Made by a program: the position numbers and the translations under genes. This document shows, piece by piece, positions 1 to 8,780 of a stretch of DNA of 64,000 nt. The DNA is taken from positions 186,001 through 250,000 of the forward strand of contig JBMHCT010000005.1 of NCBI GenBank assembly GCA_049889775.1, written 5' to 3'. Below the pieces are notes generated by a model, which saw only the letters and a list, made by a program, of their open reading frames with translations, ran no database searches and was not told the DNA's origin. This stretch comes from Jejuia sp049889775. Its GTDB lineage: Bacteria > Bacteroidota > Bacteroidia > Flavobacteriales > Flavobacteriaceae. The number at the start of each line of letters is the position of its first letter. Within the stretch, counting starts at the first letter, position 1.

Positions 1-1
1 G

Positions 2-139
2 GAGATTGTTGAAATCTCAGAACATCCTTGGTTTGTTGGTGTACAGTACCATCCAGAATATAAAAGTACAGTTGCTAATCCGCATCCGTTATTTGTGGCC
101 TTTGTTAAAGCCGCTTTAAAACATAAAAATTCTAAATAA
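2..139 (+). CDS. pyrG: CTP synthase, C-terminal end (partial)
   Basis: The window opens inside this gene; only the last 45 codons and the TAA stop are present. CTP synthase makes CTP from UTP using ATP and glutamine-derived ammonia. The visible part is the end of the class I glutamine amidotransferase domain: the YHPEYKS segment carries the catalytic His and Glu of that triad, followed by the family-typical NPHPLFVAFVKAAL ending. The next gene is yidC, 84 bases downstream on the same strand, an order I know from other Flavobacteriaceae. Upstream domains cannot be judged. Confidence 0.93.
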   Translation, partial: EIVEISEHPWFVGVQYHPEYKSTVANPHPLFVAFVKAALKHKNSK

Positions 140-223
140 ATGCCATAGTGGCATTACACAATACTTTGGATAACTTTTTGATAAACAGATATCCTACTCC
201 TGCAAAAGGATCAAATTAAAATT

Positions 224-2122
224 ATGGAAGAAAAAAAGTTAGATATTAACTCTATAATAGGCTTTGTGCTAATTTTTGGAATTTTAGCCTATATGCTTTG
301 GCAAAACCAACCATCTCCAGAAGAGTTGGAAGCGCAAGAAAAAGAAAAGCAAGTACAAATAGGAGCAGAAAAAAAAGCAAAGATTGATAGCCAAACTTTG
401 GTAACAACACCAAGTGATTATAAACCAGCTGCAGATTTAGATTCTGTTGGATTGATTGAATTCAAGAATAAGTTCGGTATTTTGGCGTTCTCTGAAACTT
501 TAGCTTCAGATGAAATGGAAACAACGGTTGAAACTGACGTTTTCGAATTAAAATTTAATCATAGAGGTGGGTACTTATCTGAAGTAAAATTGAAGAATTT
601 TGTAGACTATGATTCGGTACCTATTTACATCATTAAAGAGAATAATGCACTTTTCAATATTAATTTTGGTACAGTTGATAGTAGAATAATAGATACGAAA
701 GATAGATATTTTCAACCTACGGTTACCAAAAGTGGTGAAAATACAGTGGTTTCAATGAAATTTAAGATTAGTGAATCTGAATTTTTGGAATATCGCTATG
801 AACTCAAACCTGACGACTACATGATAGATTTTAGTGTACGTTCGCAAGGTTTAAGTAATGTAATTAACAGTTCTCAAACTATTGATTTAGATTGGAAGTT
901 AAAAGGGTATCGTCATGCAAAAAGTATAAGCTATGAAAATAGATATACCGATATTCACTACGAGTATGAAGGTGGAAAGGCAGATTATACAGGTGCTAGA
1001 GATGCAGATGAAGAGTTGGATGATGTGGCTTGGATTGGTTATAAACAGCACTTCTTCTCATCTGTGTTGTTGACCGATGCTCCTTTTAAAAAGGCAAAAA
1101 TCACTACCGAAAATTTGGTTGAAGATGAAACCATAGATACAGTTTATACCAAAATGTTTACCTCCAAAATTGGTCTAGAGCTTAAAGGAGGAGAGTTTAA
1201 CGAATCTATGGATTGGTATATTGGTCCAAACGATTTCAATATTCTTAATAGTTACAATAGAAATTTAGATGAAATTGTGCCTTTTGGTTGGGGTATTTTT
1301 GGTTGGATAAATCGCTATGTATTTATGCCGTTATTTGCCTTTTTAGGTGGTTTTTTACCTTATGGAATAGCTATTGTTGTTATGACGATATTGGTGAAAA
1401 TTTTATTGTCTTTTGTACAGTATAAGCAGTTTTTGTCTCAGGCAAAAATGAAAATTTTAAAGCCGGAGTTAGATGCGATAAGAGAGAAGTATAAAGATAA
1501 CAAAATGAAGGCGCAACAAGAAACAATGGCGCTGCAGACTAAGGCGGGTGCAAGTCCATTGTCGGGGTGTTTGCCAGCTTTAATTCAATTGCCCGTATTT
1601 TATGCGCTTTTCCAATTTTTCCCTTCAGCATTCGATTTACGACAAAAGAGTTTCCTGTGGGCGGAAGATTTATCGTCTTATGATACTATTGCAAATTTAC
1701 CCTTCAACATACCTTTTTATGGAAGTCACGTAAGTTTGTTCCCTATTTTGGCAGCAGTGGCTATTTTCTTTTATATGCAGTTAACCACTGGTCAAAATGT
1801 TCAGTCGCAACCGCAGCAAGAAGGTATGCCAGATATGGCGAAAATGATGAAGTATATGATGTATTTCTCTCCAATAATGATGTTGTTCTTCTTTAATAAT
1901 TATGCATCTGGGTTGAGTTTATATTATTTTGTTTCAAACCTTATTAGTATCGGTATTATTCTAGTAATAAAGAATTTCATTCTAGATGAAGATAAGATAC
2001 ATGCGCAAATTCAAGAGAACAAAAAGAAACCGAAAAAGGAAAGTAAGTTTCAGGCAAAAATGAAAAAGATGATGGAGCAAGCGGAACAGCAAAGACAAGC
2101 GCAACAAAAACGTAAAAAATAA
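224..2122 (+). CDS. yidC: Membrane protein insertase YidC
   Basis: Inner-membrane insertase that integrates membrane proteins alone or with SecYEG. The 632-residue protein has an N-terminal anchor (about residues 8-24), a large periplasmic domain (about 55-345) as in YidC of diderm bacteria, then the conserved insertase core of five membrane segments. The core includes the amphipathic cytoplasmic hairpin with QAKMKILKPEL and the GCLPALIQLPVFYALF segment. The charged residue in the first core helix is Lys (ILVKILLS), where E. coli has Arg. The last 40 residues are rich in Lys, Arg and Gln, as in forms that bind ribosomes. Length fits the Bacteroidota family. A hairpin terminator follows directly. 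Confidence 0.96.
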   Translation: MEEKKLDINSIIGFVLIFGILAYMLWQNQPSPEELEAQEKEKQVQIGAEKKAKIDSQTLVTTPSDYKPAADLDSVGLIEFKNKFGILAFSETLASDEMETTVETDVFELKFNHRGGYLSEVKLKNFVDYDSVPIYIIKENNALFNINFGTVDSRIIDTKDRYFQPTVTKSGENTVVSMKFKISESEFLEYRYELKPDDYMIDFSVRSQGLSNVINSSQTIDLDWKLKGYRHAKSISYENRYTDIHYEYEGGKADYTGARDADEELDDVAWIGYKQHFFSSVLLTDAPFKKAKITTENLVEDETIDTVYTKMFTSKIGLELKGGEFNESMDWYIGPNDFNILNSYNRNLDEIVPFGWGIFGWINRYVFMPLFAFLGGFLPYGIAIVVMTILVKILLSFVQYKQFLSQAKMKILKPELDAIREKYKDNKMKAQQETMALQTKAGASPLSGCLPALIQLPVFYALFQFFPSAFDLRQKSFLWAEDLSSYDTIANLPFNIPFYGSHVSLFPILAAVAIFFYMQLTTGQNVQSQPQQEGMPDMAKMMKYMMYFSPIMMLFFFNNYASGLSLYYFVSNLISIGIILVIKNFILDEDKIHAQIQENKKKPKKESKFQAKMKKMMEQAEQQRQAQQKRKK

Positions 2123-2129
2123 ATAGTAT

Positions 2130-2157
2130 AAGCTGCTCCTTAAGGGCAGCTTTTTTG
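2130..2157 (+). terminator. Intrinsic terminator after yidC
   Basis: An AAGCTGC...GCAGCTT stem of about nine pairs (one G-T) encloses a small loop and is followed by six T. It lies 8 bases after the yidC stop codon and separates yidC from the next gene. Confidence 0.85.
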
Positions 2158-2217
2158 TTTATACCAAAACCAAATATACCGCGTTAAAAGTGTATCTACC
2201 TAAAATAGTATTTTAAA

Positions 2218-2889
2218 ATGAAACGGTCACTTCTTGTTGTTTTGTTATTAGTTTTTTCAATGCAATTCACTGCTCAAACGTTCAATCAGTATAACGAAAA
2301 CGGCAAGCGTCATGGGGTTTGGCGAAAATATTTTGATGGAACTAAGGTACTACGCTACGAAGGAACATTTAAAAATGGTAAGGAAATAGGGACGTTTAAA
2401 TTTTATAAAAACGTTAAAGGTGAAGCGGTTTTAAGCGCTACGAGAGCGTTTAGTGATAATACTGATTTGGCAGAGGTAACATTTTTTGCGTCTTCGGGTA
2501 AGATTATAAGCCAAGGTATGATGAGAGGAAAGACCTATATTGGTTTATGGAAGTACTATCAAAAAAACTCTGATAAACTGCTCACAGTGGAGAACTATAA
2601 TGATAATGGAGCATTGCATGGTGAGCGCATAGTGTTTTACGACAACGGAGAAATAGCGGAAAAAGCGTTTTATAAGGAAGATAAGTTGCATGGAGAAGCA
2701 TTTAATTATTCCTTGAAAGGTGTAATGCTGAAATCTTTAATTTATAAAGATGGTGAATTACATGGCGAAGCTAAATTTTACAACCCTAAAGGCGAACTTA
2801 TAGCTAAGGGAATTTATAAAGAAGGTAAAAAACATGGGGTTTGGACCTACTTTGAAAACGGTGAGATAGTGAATACGAAAACATTTTAA
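2218..2889 (+). CDS. Secreted MORN-repeat (YwqK-like) protein
   Basis: A 223-residue exported protein with a signal peptide of about 20 residues ending in FTAQ. The rest is a string of MORN-type repeats of the form GxxxGxWxxYxxxG; visible examples are NGKRHGVWRKYF, NDNGALHGERIVFY and GELHGEAKFYNPKGE. Databases often label such proteins 'YwqK family antitoxin', but the signal peptide and lack of a toxin partner argue for an envelope repeat protein. It is monocistronic, with terminators before and after. Exact function unknown. Confidence 0.8.
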   Translation: MKRSLLVVLLLVFSMQFTAQTFNQYNENGKRHGVWRKYFDGTKVLRYEGTFKNGKEIGTFKFYKNVKGEAVLSATRAFSDNTDLAEVTFFASSGKIISQGMMRGKTYIGLWKYYQKNSDKLLTVENYNDNGALHGERIVFYDNGEIAEKAFYKEDKLHGEAFNYSLKGVMLKSLIYKDGELHGEAKFYNPKGELIAKGIYKEGKKHGVWTYFENGEIVNTKTF

Positions 2890-2892
2890 ACT

Positions 2893-2926
2893 AAAAAAGC
2901 TCCTTAAATATTTAAGGAGCCTTTTT
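2893..2926. terminator. Symmetric terminator
   Basis: A perfect ten-pair stem, GCTCCTTAAA with TTTAAGGAGC, flanked by A and T runs so that it can work on both strands. It ends the MORN gene from the left and the fasciclin relic from the right. It resembles the terminator at 3313-3339, and the sequence beyond it (to about 2993) also matches the 3' flank of the intact fasciclin gene. Confidence 0.85.
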
Positions 2927-2998
2927 CATAGACAATTTTTACTAACTATAAACTTTAAAACTTGTCTAATCTAAACAAACCAAACTAAATTCTTATGT

Positions 2999-3163
2999 CT
3001 TAAGGTAGAGGTGGTAAAACAACCTTGTTGCATTTATAACACCATTTTAAGCTTTAACATCAACAGCAATTATGTTGCTTACCCTGTTGTTTGCGTTATT
3101 CAAGGTTGCACCACCTATTAATTCTTCTGCTGTTATTACTCTACCTTGAAAATTCTTTTTCAT
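2999..3163 (-). pseudogene. Internally deleted fasciclin (FAS1) gene relic
   Basis: On the minus strand an ATG at 3161-3163 opens a 38-codon frame (3047-3163) ending VSNIIAVDVKA, then a stop, then NGVI in the same frame. After a one-base shift the sequence reads KVVLPPLP and a stop near 3000. FAS1 domains typically end VDVKASNGVIHVIDKVLLPP, so this is the end of a FAS1 domain broken by a nonsense change (Ser to TAA would need one base) and a frameshift. The 5' flank carries the same 36-base dyad as the intact fasciclin gene to the right, and the 3' flank shares a run of over 20 identical bases and a similar terminator. This supports a tandem copy that lost its signal peptide and most FAS1 sequence. 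The 38-residue peptide might still be made. Confidence 0.7.
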
Positions 3164-3169
3164 ATTTTA

Positions 3170-3205
3170 TTTTGTTTATCAAATTTACAAAATAATTAAA
3201 CAAAA
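3170..3205. promoter_or_regulatory. 36-base dyad upstream of the fasciclin relic
   Basis: TTTTGTTTA and its exact reverse complement TAAACAAAA are separated by 18 bases. The same arrangement with the same spacing lies upstream of the intact fasciclin gene (4812-4847). It sits a few bases upstream of the relic's ATG. Likely a regulator-binding or promoter element. Confidence 0.6.
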
Positions 3206-3312
3206 TAAAAACAAATTTTTATTTCTTAACATTAAATTAGATATAATTTGGAATGAAACGATAAGTCTCTTTTTTTGGAGTTTCAATAAAACATGAAAAT
3301 ATTTTAAAATTA

Positions 3313-3339
3313 AAAAGCTCCTTTATTAAAGGAGCTTTT
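3313..3339. terminator. Symmetric terminator after the fasciclin gene
   Basis: A perfect 12-pair stem (AAAAGCTCCTTT with AAAGGAGCTTTT) and a three-base loop. The paired arms supply A and T tracts for both directions. It ends the minus-strand fasciclin gene; the downstream flank is similar to that at 2893-2995. Confidence 0.85.
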
Positions 3340-3407
3340 CAATTAAGATAGTTTTACTAAAACCTTTAAAACATATCTCTATCTAAACAAACCAAACTAA
3401 ATTCTTT

Positions 3408-4796
3408 CTATTCAGGTAATAACACTTTATCAATTACATGAACCACACCGTTAGTTGCGTGTACATTTAATAAACTTGGAATTAAACCAGCAGGAGGTGT
3501 ACTTCCAGCTGCATCCTGAACTGTTAAGTTGCTCACGCTAATTCCAACATTCTGATCATTAAGCATTTCAACATCACCATCGGCCAAATCACTAGAGAAA
3601 ACATGTGCACTAGCCTTTACCACGTGATGTGTTAATATTGGAGCTAAAGCTTCAGGAGCAGCAGCTTCAATAGCAGCCACATCTGCAAAACCAGCATTCA
3701 TAAACGCCATATCTGTTGGTGCGAATACTGTAAAAGGACCTGCTCCTTCAAATGTTGATAATAAATTTGCTCTTGTTAAAGCAGCAGCAAGCATAGTAAA
3801 TTCTGCAGGGTCACCTGATGCAAATTCTGAAACTATTTCTACTATGTTTTGTGTTGGTGGTATTAATACGTTGTCAATAACATGAACAACGCCATTACTA
3901 CCTGCAATATTTGGGGTGGTTACTGCAGTAGTTCCGTTTATTGTTACTGGACCGCCGTTATTTGATAAATAAAAATTAGCACCTCCAACAGTACCTATTT
4001 CAGCCGCTGACCCCATTGTTGTCGGCAACATATCTGCAGTAATGGTACCATCAACAACATGATAAGTTAAAACTGCATCTTGTCCATTTACATCTGTAAT
4101 ACCCGCCGCTTCAAATGCTGCATTGGTAGGAGCGAAAAGCGTTAAACCATTACCAGTTCCATTTCCTAGTAAAACAGATAATACATCAGTATTAGCATTT
4201 TGAACTGCGGCTATTAAAGTGGTAAAGTTTTTGTTAAAGTACGCTGGTGCTACAATAGTTCCTACAATAGGCAATATTGAAGGTGGAACTATAACGCTGT
4301 CAATAATGTGTACAACACCGTTTGTGGCTAAACCATCAACTGCGATGATTTGAGCGCCGTCAATGAACAAATTAGTGCCATCACTTGTTATGTTCGCAAC
4401 TTCCCCGCTTACCATTGTCAATGTTCCTGGACTTACTTGTCCGGAGGTTAAAGCAGCAGATGCTGCTACATGATATTCAAGTACACTTCGTAAAACAGGC
4501 TCTGGAATGTCGTCCAAACTTGTTTGACCAATTGCTGTTAATAGTGCTGCGAAAGCGTCATTGTTAGGCGCAAACACCGTAAAAGTTCCATTTCCACTTA
4601 ATGTATTTACTAAATCAGGAAATTTGGTCAAGGCATCCACTAAAATACTTAATTGTGGTGTGTCTTGGGCTAGTTCTACAATACTATCTGTAGGAACGAA
4701 AGGTGCTGGACCGTCATCATCATTACTACATGATAAAACGAAAATAGATGCTACAAAAAGCACTATTAATTTTTTTGTTGCTGTTAATGTTTTCAT
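3408..4796 (-). CDS. Three-domain fasciclin (FAS1) surface lipoprotein
   Basis: The 462-residue protein starts with a lipoprotein signal peptide; the lipobox VLSC puts the lipidated Cys near residue 23, followed by SNDDD. An Asp-rich start after the Cys matches the lipoprotein export signal that sends Bacteroidota lipoproteins to the cell surface. Three FAS1 domains follow (about 36-170, 176-315, 318-462), each with the FAPTNxAF-type box and the NGVVHVID-type box near its end. FAS1 domains mediate adhesion, so a role in attachment or matrix binding is plausible. The gene stands alone. Its promoter region holds two copies of a 36-base dyad, and a deleted second copy of the gene lies downstream. 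Confidence 0.92.
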   Translation of the reverse strand: MKTLTATKKLIVLFVASIFVLSCSNDDDGPAPFVPTDSIVELAQDTPQLSILVDALTKFPDLVNTLSGNGTFTVFAPNNDAFAALLTAIGQTSLDDIPEPVLRSVLEYHVAASAALTSGQVSPGTLTMVSGEVANITSDGTNLFIDGAQIIAVDGLATNGVVHIIDSVIVPPSILPIVGTIVAPAYFNKNFTTLIAAVQNANTDVLSVLLGNGTGNGLTLFAPTNAAFEAAGITDVNGQDAVLTYHVVDGTITADMLPTTMGSAAEIGTVGGANFYLSNNGGPVTINGTTAVTTPNIAGSNGVVHVIDNVLIPPTQNIVEIVSEFASGDPAEFTMLAAALTRANLLSTFEGAGPFTVFAPTDMAFMNAGFADVAAIEAAAPEALAPILTHHVVKASAHVFSSDLADGDVEMLNDQNVGISVSNLTVQDAAGSTPPAGLIPSLLNVHATNGVVHVIDKVLLPE

Positions 4797-4811
4797 AGAA
4801 TTGATTTTTAA

Positions 4812-4890
4812 TTTTGTTTAATAAAAATATTAATTAATTAAACAAAAAAACAAGTATTGTTTCATAAAATTTTCTAAAAATTAAACAAAA
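4812..4890. promoter_or_regulatory. Two tandem 36-base dyads upstream of fasciclin gene
   Basis: The first dyad (4812-4847) is TTTTGTTTA, 18 bases, TAAACAAAA, a perfect inverted repeat starting 16 bases upstream of the start codon. The second (4855-4890) is TATTGTTTC, 18 bases, TAAACAAAA, matching seven of nine bases in one arm. The first has the same total length as the dyad before the relic at 3170-3205. Identical spacing three times makes chance unlikely. This looks like an operator array for a dimeric regulator; the regulator is not in the window. Confidence 0.6.
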
Positions 4891-4949
4891 TCCTCATTTT
4901 GTGCATTTCATCGATAATTTCCAGTGTCGTCAAAAGAGGTTAAATTGTG

Positions 4950-4957
4950 TATCTTTG
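4950..4957 (+). promoter_or_regulatory. -7 box of mnmA promoter
   Basis: TATCTTTG matches the Bacteroidota -7 consensus TAnnTTTG. It lies 27 bases before the mnmA start, giving a leader of about 20 bases. A clear TTTG -33 box is not seen. Confidence 0.55.
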
Positions 4958-4984
4958 CGGTCTCAAAATTTCGAATTTGATATT

Positions 4985-6172
4985 ATGAAAAGGGTGGTCA
5001 TTGGTCTTTCCGGTGGTGTAGATTCTAGCGTAGCGGCGTATTTGTTGCAACAGCAAGGGTATGAGGTTATCGGCTTGTTTATGAAAAACTGGCATGACGA
5101 TTCTGTAACTATATCAAATGAGTGCCCTTGGTTGGATGATAGTAACGATGCAATGCTTGTTGCGAATAAATTAGGTATACCTTTTCAAACTGTAGACCTA
5201 AGTGAGCAGTATAAAGAACGTATTGTAGACTATATGTTTAATGAATACGAAAAAGGAAGAACACCAAACCCTGATGTGCTTTGTAATAGGGAAATTAAGT
5301 TTGATGTTTTTATGAAAATAGCGCTGGACTTAGGGGCAGATTATGTTGCAACTGGGCATTACTGCAGAAAGGATAGTATTCAGAAAGATGGAAAAACGAT
5401 TTATAGATTATTGGCTGGAATTGATAATAACAAGGATCAATCCTATTTTTTATGTCAACTATCGCAAGAACAATTATCAAAATCCTTGTTTCCAATAGGA
5501 GAACTTACAAAACCAGAGGTTAGAGAAATTGCTGCAAAACTGGATTTAATAACAGCAGAGAAAAAAGATTCCCAAGGACTTTGCTTTATTGGTAAGGTAA
5601 AATTACCAGACTTTTTGCAACAACAACTAAAACCAAAAAAAGGTCTTATTGTTGAAGTTGATGAAAGCAACGATTTGTACAACGTTGAGGTAAAGCAATT
5701 TAATACTAAAGAAGAAGAATTGCAATATGCATCAAGGCGTATAAAGTATTCCATCAATCATGGAAAGATTGTAGGAGAACATCAAGGTGCTCATTATTTT
5801 ACAAAAGGGCAGCGAAAAGGGCTGGCAGTAGGTGGCACCCCAGAACCGCTCTTTGTTATTGATACTAATGTAGAAGAAAATACTATCTATACCGGTCAGG
5901 GTAAAAACCATCCGGGATTATTAAAAAAAGCACTTTTTATCACTGATGACGAGTTGCACTGGGTAAGAGAAGATTTGCATATTTCAAAGGGAGAAAACCT
6001 TAATGTTGAAGCAAGGATTAGGTACCGTCAACCATTACAAAAAGCGACCTTACATAAGGTTGAAGGAGGTTTATATATTGAGTTCGAGACCTTACAATCA
6101 GCAATTACGGAAGGTCAGTTTGCTGCTTGGTATATCAATGATGAGCTTATAGGTTCTGGTGTAATTTCGTAA
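4985..6172 (+). CDS. mnmA: tRNA-specific 2-thiouridylase MnmA
   Basis: Cytoplasmic enzyme that thiolates uridine-34 of tRNAs for Lys, Glu and Gln. The 395-residue protein shows the ATP-pyrophosphatase P-loop SGGVDSS (residues 9-15) and both catalytic cysteines, Cys100 in NPDVLCNREIKF and Cys200 in SQGLCFIGK. The tRNA-contacting and beta-barrel domains follow, with GQHxGxxxFTxGQRKGL-like sequence (EHQGAHYFTKGQRKGL). The frame stays open upstream to 4901, but the family start MKRVVIGLSGG and the promoter at 4950 favour the ATG at 4985. The next gene follows after 24 bases and may be co-transcribed. Confidence 0.95.
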   Translation: MKRVVIGLSGGVDSSVAAYLLQQQGYEVIGLFMKNWHDDSVTISNECPWLDDSNDAMLVANKLGIPFQTVDLSEQYKERIVDYMFNEYEKGRTPNPDVLCNREIKFDVFMKIALDLGADYVATGHYCRKDSIQKDGKTIYRLLAGIDNNKDQSYFLCQLSQEQLSKSLFPIGELTKPEVREIAAKLDLITAEKKDSQGLCFIGKVKLPDFLQQQLKPKKGLIVEVDESNDLYNVEVKQFNTKEEELQYASRRIKYSINHGKIVGEHQGAHYFTKGQRKGLAVGGTPEPLFVIDTNVEENTIYTGQGKNHPGLLKKALFITDDELHWVREDLHISKGENLNVEARIRYRQPLQKATLHKVEGGLYIEFETLQSAITEGQFAAWYINDELIGSGVIS

Positions 6173-6196
6173 CTTAGTGCTAAAATGTGCTAAGTC

Positions 6197-7807
6197 ATGA
6201 GAAATAAAATTCTTTTAATTATTCTGGCTTTACTTAGTTATGCCGCACTTTACGCTCAAGAAGAAGCTTGGGTGTATTTCGTTGATAAAGATAATGTCTT
6301 GGAGGCGCTTACAAATCCACTTACCATACTTACCCAAAGGGCAATCGATAGAAAAAACAGGCACAATATTACGATAGACTCAAGAGATGTTCCAGTCAAT
6401 GAAAACTACATTGCTCAAATAAAGGCAATTTCTGGAATTACGGTAAAAGCCAAATCTAAATGGTTTAACGCTGTTCACGTAAGAGGTGCGCAATCTGATA
6501 TTGAAAACTTGGATAATTTAAACTTTGTAAGTCATGTTGAATTTGCAGACCGTAGTTTAAATCAAGATAAAAATGCTACTTCAAGGCAGTATTCTAAAAC
6601 GGGCACCGTAATTACTGCTTTCAATTATGGTAATGCGGCTAATCAAATAGAAATGTTGAATGGTGATGAGCTGCATCTATTGAATTATACAGGCGAAGGT
6701 ATGCAGGTAGCCATTCTGGATTCTGGATTTCCAAATGTAAATACTATAGGGGCGTTTTCAAGAGTTAGAGACGCGGGTCATATTCTTGGAAGCTATGATT
6801 TTGTGAATAGAGATGTTGATGTCTACACGAATACCACAAGTCGTCACGGTACTTTGGTGTTTAGTGATATGGCAGGTTTTATTCAAGATGAATTTGTCGG
6901 GACTGCTCCTGACGCATCCTATTATTTATTTATTACGGAAGATGCTACAAGCGAAACTCCTGTTGAAGAAAGTTATTGGGTTGAGGCAGCAGAAAGAGCA
7001 GATAGTTTGGGTGTAGACATTATAAATACTTCTTTAGGTTATTCGGATTTTGATGGTACCAAATATGATTATACCCAGGCGGATATGAACGGACAAACCG
7101 CTTTTATTACCAAAGGTGCAAACATAGCATTTGAAAAAGGTATGCTATTGGTTACATCGGCTGGAAATTCTGGCAACTGGGGTGTTACAGCACCAGCAGA
7201 TTCACCAAATGTATTATCTATCGGAGCCGTAGACGCTTCAGGAAATTATGCTACATTTAGTTCTGTAGGAACAACGTATCAGCCGTCTCAAAAGCCAGAT
7301 GTTGTAGCACAAGGTCAGTTAAGTTATGTTATCACAGAAAATAATGTCATTGGTGCTGCAAATGGCACATCCTTTAGTGCTCCTATTTTAGCAGGAGGTA
7401 TTACTTGTTTGTGGCAGGCGTTACCAGATAAAACGAATGCCGAAATTATGCAATTGGTGCGCACATCGGCTTCGCAAAGTGATACGCCAGATAATCTTTT
7501 GGGACATGGTATTCCTGATCTGGAATTAGCGTTGGACAATGCTTTATCTTTAACGAATATTTCAAATACAGCAGAAGTATTTAAGGTGTTTCCTAATCCT
7601 GTGAAAAATGAACTATCTATTTCTTTTCCTGCTGAAACTGATACTTGTGTCTTGAAAGTTTTCAATGTCCTTGGAAAATTTACTGGAGAATATAAAATTT
7701 CAAGACAGAATCCGAAAATTGATGTATCATCATTAAGCTCTGGTGTTTATATGATTGAAATAAGTTCTGGTAAAGCAACAAAATATTTCAAAATTTTAAA
7801 GCAATAA
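6197..7807 (+). CDS. Subtilisin-like (S8) peptidase with T9SS sorting domain
   Basis: A secreted serine protease of 536 residues. A signal peptide (about 1-20) precedes a propeptide-like region and the S8 domain. The triad is visible: Asp175 in AILDSGF, His217 in SRHGT and Ser392 in NGTSFSAP, with the oxyanion Asn324 in TSAGNSG. The last 80 residues (FKVFPNPVKNELSI to the C-terminal KYFKILKQ) form a type A sorting domain, which sends proteins through the type IX secretion system to the surface or medium. The stop codon overlaps the start of the next gene (TAATG), so the two are translated from one message. Its substrates are unknown. Confidence 0.93.
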   Translation: MRNKILLIILALLSYAALYAQEEAWVYFVDKDNVLEALTNPLTILTQRAIDRKNRHNITIDSRDVPVNENYIAQIKAISGITVKAKSKWFNAVHVRGAQSDIENLDNLNFVSHVEFADRSLNQDKNATSRQYSKTGTVITAFNYGNAANQIEMLNGDELHLLNYTGEGMQVAILDSGFPNVNTIGAFSRVRDAGHILGSYDFVNRDVDVYTNTTSRHGTLVFSDMAGFIQDEFVGTAPDASYYLFITEDATSETPVEESYWVEAAERADSLGVDIINTSLGYSDFDGTKYDYTQADMNGQTAFITKGANIAFEKGMLLVTSAGNSGNWGVTAPADSPNVLSIGAVDASGNYATFSSVGTTYQPSQKPDVVAQGQLSYVITENNVIGAANGTSFSAPILAGGITCLWQALPDKTNAEIMQLVRTSASQSDTPDNLLGHGIPDLELALDNALSLTNISNTAEVFKVFPNPVKNELSISFPAETDTCVLKVFNVLGKFTGEYKISRQNPKIDVSSLSSGVYMIEISSGKATKYFKILKQ

Positions 7808-8748
7808 TGGCTAACAGAATTGCAGAGTTATTTCAGATTAAATATCCTATTGTTCAAGCAGGTATGGTTTGGAATAGTGGTTGGCGTTTGGCTTCTGCAG
7901 CTGGTAATTCTGGCATATTAGGGCTATTAGGAGCAGGATCTATGTACCCAGAAGTGTTGCGGGAACATATTAAAAAATGTAAAGCGGCTACAACAAAACC
8001 TTTTGGAGTAAATGTACCGATGTTATATCCCGATATAGAAAAGATAATGGATATCATTGTTGAGGAAGACGTCAAAATAGTATTCACTTCGGCAGGTAAT
8101 CCTAAGACTTGGACTAAATGGTTGCAAGAAAGGGGAATAATAGTAGTGCACGTTGTAAGTAGTTTAAAGTTTGCCTTAAAAGCGCAAGATGCTGGTGTAG
8201 ATGCAATAGTGGCAGAGGGTTTTGAGGCTGGAGGCCATAACGGAAGAGATGAAACCACAACCCTCACGCTAATACCTATGGTCAAAGAAAGAATTAGTAT
8301 TCCACTTATTGCTGCAGGCGGTATTGCTACGGGTAGAGCTATGCTAGCATGTATGGTTTTGGGAGCGGATGGTGTACAAATAGGAAGTAGATTTGTGGCC
8401 AGTGAAGAAAGTTCGGCCAATAACGCTTTTAAAGAAGCCGTAGTGAATGCGAAAGAAGGTGATACGCAATTAACCTTGAAGGAATTGGCACCAGTAAGGT
8501 TGATAAAAAATAAGTTCTACAAAGATGTGCAAGAGTTATACAAAACAAATCCTTCGATTGAAGAACTAAAAGTATTATTAGGTAGAGCAAGGGCGAAACG
8601 GGGCATGTTTGAAGGAGATTTGGAAGAGGGTGAATTAGAAATAGGTCAAGTTTCTGGACTGATTCATGATATTAAGCCGGTGCAACAAATAGTTCAAGAC
8701 ATTATAACGGAGTTTGACAAAGCTAAAAGCGAAGTTCAATCATTATAA
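7807..8748 (+). CDS. Nitronate monooxygenase family flavoprotein
   Basis: A 313-residue TIM-barrel FMN enzyme of the nitronate monooxygenase / 2-nitropropane dioxygenase family, which also includes the enoyl-ACP reductase FabK. Visible marks are the start YPIVQAGMVWNSG, the EAGGHNGRD segment with the active-site His, and the FMN phosphate loops AAGGIATGRAM and GADGVQIGSRF. Nitronate monooxygenases oxidise toxic alkyl nitronates. FabK-like activity cannot be excluded from motifs alone. The start overlaps the protease stop by one base, indicating translational coupling, although no functional link is obvious. Confidence 0.85.
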   Translation: MANRIAELFQIKYPIVQAGMVWNSGWRLASAAGNSGILGLLGAGSMYPEVLREHIKKCKAATTKPFGVNVPMLYPDIEKIMDIIVEEDVKIVFTSAGNPKTWTKWLQERGIIVVHVVSSLKFALKAQDAGVDAIVAEGFEAGGHNGRDETTTLTLIPMVKERISIPLIAAGGIATGRAMLACMVLGADGVQIGSRFVASEESSANNAFKEAVVNAKEGDTQLTLKELAPVRLIKNKFYKDVQELYKTNPSIEELKVLLGRARAKRGMFEGDLEEGELEIGQVSGLIHDIKPVQQIVQDIITEFDKAKSEVQSL

Positions 8749-8780
8749 AATCTTCTTGTTCAAGAGTTTCTCTCCATTCA

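Noticed and set aside
2218..2889. Toxin-antitoxin assignment for the MORN-repeat protein
   Set aside because: The 'antitoxin' label comes from database names; the protein has a signal peptide and no partner gene.
3047..3163. The 38-codon frame as a double-glycine RiPP precursor
   Set aside because: The ELIGG sequence suggested it, but the FAS1-like ending and fasciclin-like flanks explain the frame better, and no transporter or modifying enzyme is nearby.
7854..8420. A 188-codon open frame on the minus strand across the nitronate monooxygenase gene
   Set aside because: It is the antisense of conserved enzyme codons and shows no domain or promoter of its own.
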